A stretch of DNA of 64,000 nucleotides from JAFDED01 sp964611635 (lineage in GTDB: Bacteria > Desulfobacterota > JAFDED01): NCBI GenBank assembly GCA_964611635.1, contig CAZTAS010000002.1:20325-84324 (forward strand), written 5' to 3'. Shown here piece by piece: positions 35,861-44,000 of the stretch. Each line of letters starts with the position of its first letter. Position 1 is the stretch's first letter. Below the pieces are notes generated by a model, which was not told the DNA's origin, made no database searches, and saw only the letters and a program-made list of their open reading frames with translations. Position numbers and translations under genes: made by a program.

Positions 35861-36175
35861 CTTAGTGCTTTATTTTATAATTACGGTGTCGTATTTTGGG
35901 CTGCCGAAAATTGAGCACCTATTTTCTGGAACACAATCTGATTAGATAATTTTCTATGAGTTATGCAAAATTAATGGGATGGCCGTGCTGCATTTTTCCA
36001 TTCCTTAATGGGGTGCCACGGGCAAAGCCGCAGGCTTGCCCGTGTCTTCACATACCAGGTTTCACCGGCGATCCTTCGGCTCTGCCAGTGAAACCCAAAC
36101 GTATTATATGGAATAAGAAGTTTTAGGAGGATACCGCCCGTATACGTAACACAATTTGTGAAATAAAGCACTTAG
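35861..36175. repeat. MITE-like segment with terminal inverted repeats
   Basis: The 15-base ends, CTTAGTGCTTTATTT at 35861-35875 and its reverse complement with one mismatch at 36161-36175, bound a 315-base segment without genes. Both ends are flanked by TAA, a possible 3-base target duplication. Inside lie two hairpins. The left end is only about 13 bases from the start codon of the acyl-CoA synthetase gene. Confidence 0.5.
36017..36095. repeat. Pair of hairpins inside the MITE-like segment
   Basis: First stem: CACGGGCAAAGCC (36017-36029) with GGCTTGCCCGTG (36033-36044), one bulged base. Second stem: GGTTTCACCGGC (36058-36069) with GCCAGTGAAACC (36084-36095), one mismatch. The layout resembles paired REP-type palindromes. 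Confidence 0.6.
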
Positions 36176-36282
36176 TAAAGCTGATGAAGTACACAGAGCA
36201 TCCTCGCGTGCGATAACCCATATCTTTGCGGATCCCCAAATCTTTCTTATATTACCCTCGCCATAAAATGGGAAAGAAGCTC

Positions 36283-37884
36283 TTAACGAATCATGTAAGG
36301 CATCCGAACCTCAAGAGCCTCCACCGGGCATTCGATCTCGCAGGGCAGGCAGTACCAGCAGGTCCGGTTAACTTCGTCCGGATAGCCGCAATTAAGGCAC
36401 CGCTCCGCCTCGGCTCTGGCATCTTTTGCATCCAGCGTTTTTTCTACCTCGTTCTTTAAGTCTCTTTTATCAAGGGGCAGGCGGGGAAGTGGCGCCCGAA
36501 CGCGTTGGAGGGCTCCGGAGCGGTTGATGGGAAAGTCGGTGATGCACGTGCCATCCCAGTATGCCCGCCCCCATCCAAGAGTCTCTCCTCTCAGCATCCG
36601 GTCGATGGAGACGGCGGCCTCCTTTCCGTTTGCCATGGCCTCGATGACGGAGCTTGAGCCGAAGACCGCATCTCCTCCCGCAAAGACTTTGGGGCGCCTT
36701 GTTTGCATGGTCACCCGATCCGCGATGATTGTTAGTTTTGTTTCGTCCAAGAGCTCGGCAGGAATGCCTGAATGCTCAGGTCTCTGCCCTATGGCCACCA
36801 CCACCGATTGCGCCGAGGGGGCAAGGCCGCATGCCTCCTCCAGTGTGGGGCAGAACTGGCCCAGGTCATCGAAAACCCTAATGCAGCGCGACAGCTCCAT
36901 CTTGAGCCGGCCCTCATCCTGTCGGGATATTTTCCTCGGCCCCCAGCAATCCTGGATGTGGATTCCTTCCTCAATGGCCTCTGCCAGCTCCGCCTGGAAT
37001 GCGGGCATTTTGTCCTCCTCCTCCAGGCATACGATGCTGACGTCCTGAACCCCCAGCTTGCGGCATGTCAGCGCCACGTCCACTGCGGTGTTACCGCCTC
37101 CGATAACGATGGTGCTTCTTCCGAGACGGGGGGGCCTTCCCTGCCGGACTTCACGGAGCAGCTCAATCCCCTGGTGCACGTTTTCCAGCTCTTCGCCGGA
37201 GATGCCCAGCCGTGCCGCAGGCCCTGCCCCCGTGGCCAGAAACACCGCATCCCATTCGCGCTCCAATTGATCCAGCTCCAGCTCTCTCCCCAGAGCCCGG
37301 CCGGTCTGAAACATCACGTTCATCTTTTCCAGCATTCCAATGGAATGCGCAATTTCCTCCCCGGGGAGCCGAAAGGCAGGAATTCCCCAGCGCAGCAACC
37401 CTCCCGGCTCGGGGGCCGAGTCGAAGACAGTCGCGGAATGGCCCTGAACGGCCAGATCATGGGCAGCCATAAGCCCGGCGGGGCCCGATCCCACAACGGC
37501 TACCCGCTTCCCGCTCTTTTGATTAACCTGGACGGGCTCGTGTGTAATCTCGGGCAGAGTATCGGCCAGGTATCTCTTCAAGGCGCGGATATGAACGGCC
37601 TGATCGTCAACCTTCAGCCGCTCGCAGTGCTCTTCGCAAGGGTGGTTGCAGACTCTCCCCACAATCCCTCCAAATGGGAGATCTTTCCGCATCTCCTGAG
37701 CCGCCTCTTTTTCTTTGCCCTGTGCGATCAGGCGGATATAGCCCTGGCAGTTCATGTGTATGGGGCAGCCAGCGCGGCATGGCGCCAGGTACATGCGAAG
37801 GTTATCCATAATGCATCGTTCGATGCAAATGCCACAGACGTAACAGGTATCCCTTTTGACGATAATATTGCCGTTAGATCTCAT
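36283..37884 (-). CDS. GltD-like FAD/NAD(P) oxidoreductase with 4Fe-4S motifs
   Basis: 533 residues, start after GGAAGAGAG. N-terminal Cys motif CYVCGICIERC (about 15-25), then CRAGCPIHMNCQGYI and CNHPCEEHCER, the Fe-S domain of glutamate-synthase small subunits; FAD motif AVVGSGPAGLMAAHDLA (near 130); NAD(P) motif VIGGGNTAVDVAL (near 270); AGGDAVFGSSSVIEAMANG closing the FAD site; and an extra C-terminal ferredoxin-like CWYCLPCEIECPVEAL. It would pass electrons between pyridine nucleotide and a partner. It starts 12 bases after an AprA-like flavoprotein gene, so the two probably form one enzyme. No large glutamate synthase subunit is nearby. Confidence 0.88.
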   Translation of the reverse strand: MRSNGNIIVKRDTCYVCGICIERCIMDNLRMYLAPCRAGCPIHMNCQGYIRLIAQGKEKEAAQEMRKDLPFGGIVGRVCNHPCEEHCERLKVDDQAVHIRALKRYLADTLPEITHEPVQVNQKSGKRVAVVGSGPAGLMAAHDLAVQGHSATVFDSAPEPGGLLRWGIPAFRLPGEEIAHSIGMLEKMNVMFQTGRALGRELELDQLEREWDAVFLATGAGPAARLGISGEELENVHQGIELLREVRQGRPPRLGRSTIVIGGGNTAVDVALTCRKLGVQDVSIVCLEEEDKMPAFQAELAEAIEEGIHIQDCWGPRKISRQDEGRLKMELSRCIRVFDDLGQFCPTLEEACGLAPSAQSVVVAIGQRPEHSGIPAELLDETKLTIIADRVTMQTRRPKVFAGGDAVFGSSSVIEAMANGKEAAVSIDRMLRGETLGWGRAYWDGTCITDFPINRSGALQRVRAPLPRLPLDKRDLKNEVEKTLDAKDARAEAERCLNCGYPDEVNRTCWYCLPCEIECPVEALEVRMPYMIR

Positions 37885-37896
37885 ATCTCTCTTCCT

Positions 37897-39582
37897 TCAG
37901 GTTGGCAGATTACGGTTCAGGTGGCGCTTAGCAACAGTTATCTCTGCAGGATCTTCCCCGCGACGAATATCGATATGGCAAAGCCACCTCTTATCATCCC
38001 GCTCCGGGTAATCGGTGCGATGGTGAGCATTTCCCCAACGGCTTTCTTTTCGCTCGAGGGCGGCCATGGCGGAAAATGTCGCACATCTGAGGATGTTCTC
38101 CGCCTCGAAGAGCTTGGAGAGCTCGTGCCCATTGGTGACCGCCACCTCTTTTTCAATCTCGTGCTCAAAGCGCTTTGCCCATTCCAGCCATCTATTAAGC
38201 TTGTATGCGTTCTTGGGAGATACCACATAGTCGTTGATCAGCCGCCGCATCTTGTACTCAAGGTCATGGACATCGATGAGCTTGTCGGCATGGGACAAGC
38301 GGCGGTTGCAAAGCATTTGAATATCATCAACCTGTGCGGAGTCAAGCCCTGGTTGGGGGTTCGAGCGCACGAAGCGGGCAGCCTGCTCAGCGGCAATCTC
38401 ACCGAAGATGAAGGCTCCCGTCAGATGTCCCTTGGCCACGCAAGCCACATCCCCCGCAGCATAAAGACCTGGCACGCCGGTTTCCGCCCGCTCGTTCACC
38501 ACTATACCCGTCATCCCGTGCCCGCCGCAGAGTTGATTTTCAGTGGGCCAGAGCTCGATGTCGTTTTTCCGAAAATCAATATTTCGCCCTTTAAAAAATC
38601 GCTGCTGGACAGGGCGCTCCGTGGTGAAAAGAATGTCCTCGATCTCCTGAATGGTCTGTTCGGGCAAATGGCTGAGCCGTATGCGCAGGGGCCCCCATCC
38701 CATGTTGAACGCTTCGGCTGCCTTATTGCGATCGTGGCAGCTCCACTCCATGAGGATATTGTCAAAGATATCCATCATCCTTCCACCGCGGGTAATAGTA
38801 ATGGCCAGCAGAGGCATATTGGCGTCTTTGATGAGCATACTCCTGCGAGCATGTTCCATTCCTGTCAAGGGTGCCCCGGCCAGGAAGCCCATCACGTAGC
38901 CGTCCCCGGTATTTCCCGGGTAATCAAAGGTTCCGTAAAGGTAGCCCGAGTTGGGGAGGCCGAATCGGGCGGTCCCACCGCTGGAGAGGATCACCGCACC
39001 GGCGCGGCAGACTACCAGTTCCCCGGTGCGCACATTGATCCCCACTGCCCCGGCCACGCGGCCCTCATCCATCAGGGCTCTAAGCCCCATGGTGCGGTTC
39101 ACCGCCATGGCCCCTTTCTCCAGTGCTTTGGTAGAGATAATAACCTTGAGGTCGGGCTCCTCCATGGCGGTCAGGAATTTACCAACCGGATGATACTGAA
39201 GGGTGCGGTAATTGCCTTTTTCATCCTGGGGGAAGCGGACTCCCCACCCCTCCAGCTTTTTCAAAAGCTCAAAAGATCTTCGTGCCATCTCATAGCTGGG
39301 CGGTGCATCCAAGACACCGTTGCAGTTGAGTGTGCTAGATTCCACGTAAAGCTCCGGAGTGGTGAAATTGGGAATGGCAACTATGTTCAGCGCGTCCATC
39401 CCGCGGGCAATTGAGCCGCTGTACTTGATGTCCCCTTTTTCGAAAATCACCACCTTAAGGCCCGGATCCACTTCCAACACCCGGTTTGCGGCCATGCATC
39501 CGGCACTACCTCCGCCGATAACGAGAATGTCAGCCTCTATATATCTGTTCTCCAAATTCTTATTCCTCATTGCCTGTTGCAT
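37897..39582 (-). CDS. AprA/fumarate-reductase-like flavoprotein
   Basis: 561 residues with FAD-binding ADILVIGGGSAGCMAANRVL (about 19-38), the second motif AGAVILSSGGTARFGLP, and PGLYAAGDVACVAKGHL near residue 380, then the helical C-terminal domain ending RWLCHIDIRRG. This is the fumarate reductase/succinate dehydrogenase/APS reductase alpha-subunit family; the C-terminal part (ESRWGNAHHRTDYPERDD) is closest to that shared by AprA and fumarate reductases. No AprB follows; the partner is the GltD-like Fe-S protein. It probably reduces or oxidises the acid imported by TTT operon 3. The start is unclear, since neither ATG 39582 nor ATG 39570 has a good ribosome site. Confidence 0.85.
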   Translation of the reverse strand: MQQAMRNKNLENRYIEADILVIGGGSAGCMAANRVLEVDPGLKVVIFEKGDIKYSGSIARGMDALNIVAIPNFTTPELYVESSTLNCNGVLDAPPSYEMARRSFELLKKLEGWGVRFPQDEKGNYRTLQYHPVGKFLTAMEEPDLKVIISTKALEKGAMAVNRTMGLRALMDEGRVAGAVGINVRTGELVVCRAGAVILSSGGTARFGLPNSGYLYGTFDYPGNTGDGYVMGFLAGAPLTGMEHARRSMLIKDANMPLLAITITRGGRMMDIFDNILMEWSCHDRNKAAEAFNMGWGPLRIRLSHLPEQTIQEIEDILFTTERPVQQRFFKGRNIDFRKNDIELWPTENQLCGGHGMTGIVVNERAETGVPGLYAAGDVACVAKGHLTGAFIFGEIAAEQAARFVRSNPQPGLDSAQVDDIQMLCNRRLSHADKLIDVHDLEYKMRRLINDYVVSPKNAYKLNRWLEWAKRFEHEIEKEVAVTNGHELSKLFEAENILRCATFSAMAALERKESRWGNAHHRTDYPERDDKRWLCHIDIRRGEDPAEITVAKRHLNRNLPT

Positions 39583-39653
39583 TACACTGCAAAAGTTATT
39601 TTATAAAGTGATCAATAACCCTTACCCTCCGCGCAACCCAAATGTTCAATTTA

Positions 39654-41210
39654 TTAACCGTCAATTTCAGTAGCTTCTTCAACTCCTCTTTGGACCATCG
39701 ATAGCCGCTGGGATACCTGAAATTTTATGGAAAGAAAAGTAAGTATGATGCATGAAATCAACAATCCTATGGAAAGCGGGCTGTTCAACAGGGCCTGAAG
39801 CCAGTCGCCCCGAGAAATAAGCAATGCTCTCCGTAAATTGGCCTCCATCATCGGGGTAATTAAAAAGGTAATGACAAGAGGAGCATCCGGGATTCCAAGA
39901 AGCCTCAAACCATAACCCACGAAACCCATGACCAACATAATGATCACATCGTAAGGATTTCCGCGAAAGGAGTAGCTGCCAATAATGGCCATAATTAAAA
40001 TCAGGGGGATTAACATCGGCTTAGGAAGCTCCCCCAGCCTGGCATAAAGGCCGGCAAACAGGCGCCCGATTGCCAGGTTGAATACATTTCCAGCAAGCAA
40101 GATAATGAAGAGGGAGTATACAATCACGGGATACAATTCGAACATCCTGGGAGAGGGTGTTGCTCCCTGAAGCATCAAAGCCCCTCCTATAAGGGCTGCA
40201 GTGGAGCTTCCTGGAATTCCGAACGCCAGTAAAGGAATCAGCGTGGGCCCAACGGTTGCGTTATTGCCTGCCTCGGCAGCAGCCACCCCTTCCAGCACAC
40301 CGGTCCCTAATTTTTTCTTTGGGGAAACCTGCTTGGCTACACTGTAAGATAAAAACGCCCCCACTGTGGCTCCCAATCCTGGTAACATCCCCACAAAAGA
40401 GCCCACGAAGAGGCCGATGAGCATTTCCTTCCAGGTTCGTATGTACTCCTTGAAGGACAGACCTTCTCCTCTTTTCATGATCCATTTTGAAATGCTTTCT
40501 TTAGCCATGCTGGGTACCGAACTCTCCTTTAATAGCTTAACAGCTTCCTCCAGCATCCTGGAAACTGCAAATATCCCTATCATAAGGGGAATAAGATGAA
40601 TACCATCCTGCAACCACCACAGGCCGAAGGTCATCCTGGATACGTAACCCACTGGATCTGTCCCGATTGTCCCGAGAAAAACTCCGAGTGAGGCACTGAT
40701 CAATCCCTTTGTCGGGTGAGAACCGCTCAATGCACCAAGCAAGGCAAAAGCAAGAACGACGAGCCAGAAGCGCTCTGACGGTCCAAACTTAAGCGCTATC
40801 ATAGCCAGGGGCGGGGCAACCGCAATGGTAATTACATCGCTCAGGGTATCCCCAGTCACGGAAGCATATAAGGCCATTAAAATGGCCTTTCGTCCTTTGC
40901 CACTCTGCATCAGCTTATAACCGTCATAGATGGTGGCAGCAGCTTCAGGGGTCCCCGGAGTGGCAAAGCTGATGGCGGAAATTGAGCCACCGTATACAGC
41001 CCCTTTATATAATCCGATACAGAGACCCAGAGCCGAGGCAGTATCCATCGTAAAGGTGAGGGGAAGCATGATTGCAACACCCGTTGCGGCAGTGAGGCCT
41101 GGTATCGCTCCCACGCCCACTCCGATAGTAACCCCTATGACCATCCAGTATAAGACATGCAGTGAAAATACAATGTGAAATGCTTCGATAATGGCATCCG
41201 GTTGAAACAC
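39654..41210 (-). CDS. TTT-transporter large membrane subunit (TctA family), operon 3
   Basis: 518 residues, about twelve membrane segments. GVGAIPGLTAATGVAIML, SFATPGTPEAAATIYDGYKL, GMLPGLGATVGAFLSY and LAFGIPGSSTAALIGG are the TctA signatures. The start is GTG, two bases after the tctB stop, so the two are translationally linked. It is followed 71 bases later by the AprA-like gene in the same direction, which ties the transporter to that enzyme. Confidence 0.93.
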   Translation of the reverse strand: MFQPDAIIEAFHIVFSLHVLYWMVIGVTIGVGVGAIPGLTAATGVAIMLPLTFTMDTASALGLCIGLYKGAVYGGSISAISFATPGTPEAAATIYDGYKLMQSGKGRKAILMALYASVTGDTLSDVITIAVAPPLAMIALKFGPSERFWLVVLAFALLGALSGSHPTKGLISASLGVFLGTIGTDPVGYVSRMTFGLWWLQDGIHLIPLMIGIFAVSRMLEEAVKLLKESSVPSMAKESISKWIMKRGEGLSFKEYIRTWKEMLIGLFVGSFVGMLPGLGATVGAFLSYSVAKQVSPKKKLGTGVLEGVAAAEAGNNATVGPTLIPLLAFGIPGSSTAALIGGALMLQGATPSPRMFELYPVIVYSLFIILLAGNVFNLAIGRLFAGLYARLGELPKPMLIPLILIMAIIGSYSFRGNPYDVIIMLVMGFVGYGLRLLGIPDAPLVITFLITPMMEANLRRALLISRGDWLQALLNSPLSIGLLISCIILTFLSIKFQVSQRLSMVQRGVEEATEIDG

Positions 41211-41212
41211 TT

Positions 41213-41713
41213 TTATTGTCCAATCCCTATGGCAAGTTTGAAAGGAAGAATTCCCTGTGGCAATTCAATGCCCAGGAGGCTGAAAATAATATAGATGATC
41301 ACCGTCATTACTGCCCCTGATGCTATGCACTTTCCCCAGGATTTCAGGCCCAATGTATAAATGAAAAAAAGGAGAAAAATAGGGCTTATGATTAAAAATC
41401 CTATTCTTTTCATCAATTCAAAATAAAGCCAACACGCTGTTACTGCCAAAAATGAGCTAAAGAAGGATTTGAAGGTAATGCTCTTTAAACCAGAAGTGGT
41501 TTCATTGCGATATCGATCAAAAATCAATACAACGGAAAGGAGAAGCGAAAGGACAACGGCCAAAACGGGAAAGAATCCAAGGGTAAATCCATCACGGAGC
41601 TTTCTATGAACCCAGGGGGAGATCTCTAGATAGATAAGAAAAGCACTGAAGAATAATGTAAGAATAAGACCTAACCCCTGATTGCATCTTATCCATTTGC
41701 GAAAGTTCTGCAT
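41213..41713 (-). CDS. TTT-transporter small membrane subunit (TctB family), operon 3
   Basis: 166 residues with four membrane segments and the TctB-type ending (IFSLLGIELPQGIL). Assigned by topology and by lying between tctC and tctA. A 233-base gap with two inverted repeats separates it from tctC upstream. Confidence 0.82.
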   Translation of the reverse strand: MQNFRKWIRCNQGLGLILTLFFSAFLIYLEISPWVHRKLRDGFTLGFFPVLAVVLSLLLSVVLIFDRYRNETTSGLKSITFKSFFSSFLAVTACWLYFELMKRIGFLIISPIFLLFFIYTLGLKSWGKCIASGAVMTVIIYIIFSLLGIELPQGILPFKLAIGIGQ

Positions 41714-41727
41714 TATTTCAAAGCTTC

Positions 41728-41803
41728 GTAGGGTGGGCTGTGCCCACCATTAATAGCTATTTGGTTTATCACAGCTTTGGATGGTGGGCACTGCCCACCC
41801 TAC
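41728..41803. repeat. REP-like inverted repeat, copy B
   Basis: Arms at 41728-41750 and 41781-41803, 23 bases each, complementary with one mismatch (core GTAGGGTGGGCTGTGCCC). The arms match those of copy A at 13896-13969; the loops differ. It lies just upstream of tctB within operon 3. Confidence 0.82.
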
Positions 41804-41820
41804 AATTCTAAAAAAATCAG

Positions 41821-41869
41821 CCAGTTCCCCCGTTGCCGGTTAATCTGAAACGGTTAACGGGAGAACTGG
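41821..41869. repeat. Long-stem inverted repeat between tctC and tctB
   Basis: CCAGTTCCCCCGTT (41821-41834) pairs with AACGGGAGAACTGG (41856-41869), 14 positions with one mismatch and a 21-base loop. No T-run follows on the transcribed strand, so it is less like an intrinsic terminator than a processing or stability stem for the tctC message. Confidence 0.6.
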
Positions 41870-41946
41870 ACTGCGGGCAAAACAGTGTAACTTCATTCAC
41901 AAGTCGGCATAAGGCCGGCTGAGCTTATATCAGGCAGCGACAGATC

Positions 41947-42906
41947 TTATTTCACCAGCTTCGTAGCTTTCTTCATGGCCTCTACCATCTTTTTATAATC
42001 CTTTTGTGCCTCTTCAATGGGCATGAAGTTGATCTCTTCTCCTAATTTTTTAATGAAATTGACCACGGCCTTGTCTTTAAGGAGGCTGTCGAACTTTTCA
42101 GACATGAATTTCGCTATTTCATCAGGGGTGTCGGGATGAACTCCGATCCACCTTGGAAATGCCATTCCTTCATAGCCCAGGTCTTTGGCACTGGGAACAC
42201 CTTTGAATTCTTTGACCTTTTCGGAAATGGGTATATAGCTTGTATTAACAACCGCCACTGCCTTCTGGGGAATCAGGGGCACAAGTGAAGAAGCGGTCCC
42301 CGCCATGGCATGAATATGGCCGCCAAGAAAATCGGCAATAGCATCTCCAGTACTGGAATAAGGTACATAGGTGACCTTTAGACCGGCTTGTTCAATCAAA
42401 TTTGCTGATCCCACAATATTTGACAGGGTTGCTCCAAGGGTAATTTTGCCTGGATTCTTTTTTGCATAATCTTTGAATCCATCCCAGTTCGCCCATGGCT
42501 TATCAGGCTGACTGGCGATGATTGATCTAAAGGCAGAGACATAACAGACAATCTTGATCTCAAAAGGGCTGATGGGGGGCTTTTCTTCCATTAACAGAGA
42601 AAGCACCGGTGTAGAACTGCCCTGAATCATGGTATAGCCATCGGGCGGTCTGTTCAACCCTTCCTTCCACCCGACGACCCCGGAAGCCCCCGGGATGTTT
42701 ACGACATGCCATGGCTGGCCAAAATGATCTATGGCTGACGAGGACATGATCCGAGCCCATCGGTCTGTTCCACCTCCTGCTGCAAAGACAACTATGTAGG
42801 TGATCATTTTTTCCGGGTATTTGCCATATGCCAGATTATTGGAAAAACCCGTCAAAACAAAACCTGCCAAAAGAAGAATGGTTATAAAAACATATAAACG
42901 TCTCAT
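41947..42906 (-). CDS. TTT-transporter periplasmic binding protein (TctC/Bug family), operon 3
   Basis: 319 residues; start after AAGGAGGGGAAAG. A Sec signal (MRRLYVFITILLLAGFVLTG) precedes a Bug-type mature protein: ITYIVVFAAGGGTDRWARI, NIPGASGVVGWKEG, DGYTMIQGSSTP and GGHIHAMAGTASS. It binds the acid for the TctAB3 channel. A decayed GntR-type regulator lies immediately upstream. The ligand is unknown; the downstream AprA-like flavoprotein suggests a reducible or oxidisable dicarboxylate. Confidence 0.88.
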   Translation of the reverse strand: MRRLYVFITILLLAGFVLTGFSNNLAYGKYPEKMITYIVVFAAGGGTDRWARIMSSSAIDHFGQPWHVVNIPGASGVVGWKEGLNRPPDGYTMIQGSSTPVLSLLMEEKPPISPFEIKIVCYVSAFRSIIASQPDKPWANWDGFKDYAKKNPGKITLGATLSNIVGSANLIEQAGLKVTYVPYSSTGDAIADFLGGHIHAMAGTASSLVPLIPQKAVAVVNTSYIPISEKVKEFKGVPSAKDLGYEGMAFPRWIGVHPDTPDEIAKFMSEKFDSLLKDKAVVNFIKKLGEEINFMPIEEAQKDYKKMVEAMKKATKLVK

Positions 42907-42944
42907 CTTTCCCCTCCTTGTTTGGTTTAAAGTAGCTCAAAGAT

Positions 42945-43261
42945 TTACAGCTTAAAACGTTTTGTGCAAGACCAGAAGATTTGGCGGTTGAATACCGTGT
43001 TAATAACCCGGAAGCCTTGCTCGGTAAGTGTCTCCTCCAGAGATCTTGCACCTTTCATAAAGTTGGGAACTTTGGGCTCTGCCACGAAGCTCCCTTCCCC
43101 TGAACCTTAATGATAATTTCCTACATTTCAAGGCGCCTAATGGCGATTCTCACGGTCATCCGGCTTATGCCACAGCTCTGGATCAGATCGTTCTCATATG
43201 GGACGGGCTCTCTATGCTGAAATCTATTCCTCTGAATATAATCCGCAAGAATATCTGCCAG
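42945..43261 (-). pseudogene. GntR-family regulator remnant
   Basis: Read on the minus strand from 43261 this gives LADILADYIQRNRF, then CGISRMTVRIAIRRLEM and a stop; after the stop EIIIKVQGKGAS continues in the same frame, and a shifted frame carries VAEPKVPNFMKGARSLEET on to a stop at 42945. The first part is the winged helix of GntR regulators (the SRMTVR recognition helix). The second is the wing plus the start of a HutC/UTRA-like effector domain. The start codon, most of the effector domain and frame continuity are lost. It directly precedes tctC of operon 3, so it was probably its regulator. Confidence 0.72.
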
Positions 43262-43882
43262 TTAAACATAACATAAATTTATAGTCATGGATATCCAAAT
43301 CTTTGAGGTTCAGCAGGCTGGTTTCTATTTAAATCACACGTTTTGAAATATGAGACATTCCCGGGTTCAAACAAAGCTTGATCATGAGTTATAATAATAT
43401 ATAAACATATCTTGTCAAGCATTATTTTCTTTAGCACTTTTGACCTCTAGCTATTGAATGCTGTCTACTTGAGAGTATTCGGCAAAAGGAGCCTCTGGTG
43501 CTCCAGCAGAATTAGATGAATACCGTACGATACAACGGGCAAATGCTGAGTGGTGTTTTACTTCGGCAGCATTGTGTCGGTAATGGAGATTGTGCTGCTG
43601 CTGGAAAGGCTCACGGATATGGAGGCAGAGCAGACTCATCTCAGCCGAGAGCTCCGAGTATTTCAGATTAATAAAGGAGTTCGAGAACCTGGACATACAG
43701 ATCAATCAGTTTCTGGTCTAAACCAAAATTGAGAGATTCATCAGCAAAAGCAGTACCACTTTGGGTAATATCTAAGCAACTATTGGCATCGTTTGGGTTC
43801 TTACCTAAGAGGGGTCATAATAGGCTAATCATTTACGACGGGTGGTTGCGCCACTATTAGACTCGACCCTTAACAAAATTAC
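43262..43882. other. Gene-free gap upstream of the livK-like gene
   Basis: No intact gene. Around 43480-43760 some frames look weakly coding (for example KEFENLDIQINQF, then a stop) but match nothing I recognise. It may be a decayed gene. Confidence 0.3.
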
Positions 43883-43911
43883 TTGACACAATGAAATTGA
43901 GTTTGTAGTAT
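43883..43911 (+). promoter_or_regulatory. Candidate sigma-70 promoter of the livK-like gene
   Basis: TTGACA at 43883-43888, a 17-base spacer and TAGTAT at 43906-43911 (four of six), 90 bases before the start codon. Confidence 0.45.
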
Positions 43912-44000
43912 GCAATAAATGTTTTTAATAAGCGTAAAGAGAGACTTATATTTAGGTCCAAAACCGATATTAATCCCATAAAAAGAAAAAGGAGGTAACG

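Noticed and set aside
36772..39414. An 880-codon open frame on the plus strand
   Set aside because: It lies antisense to the AprA-like and GltD-like genes, both of which have clear motifs; the antisense product shows no family features and is explained by codon bias of the real genes.
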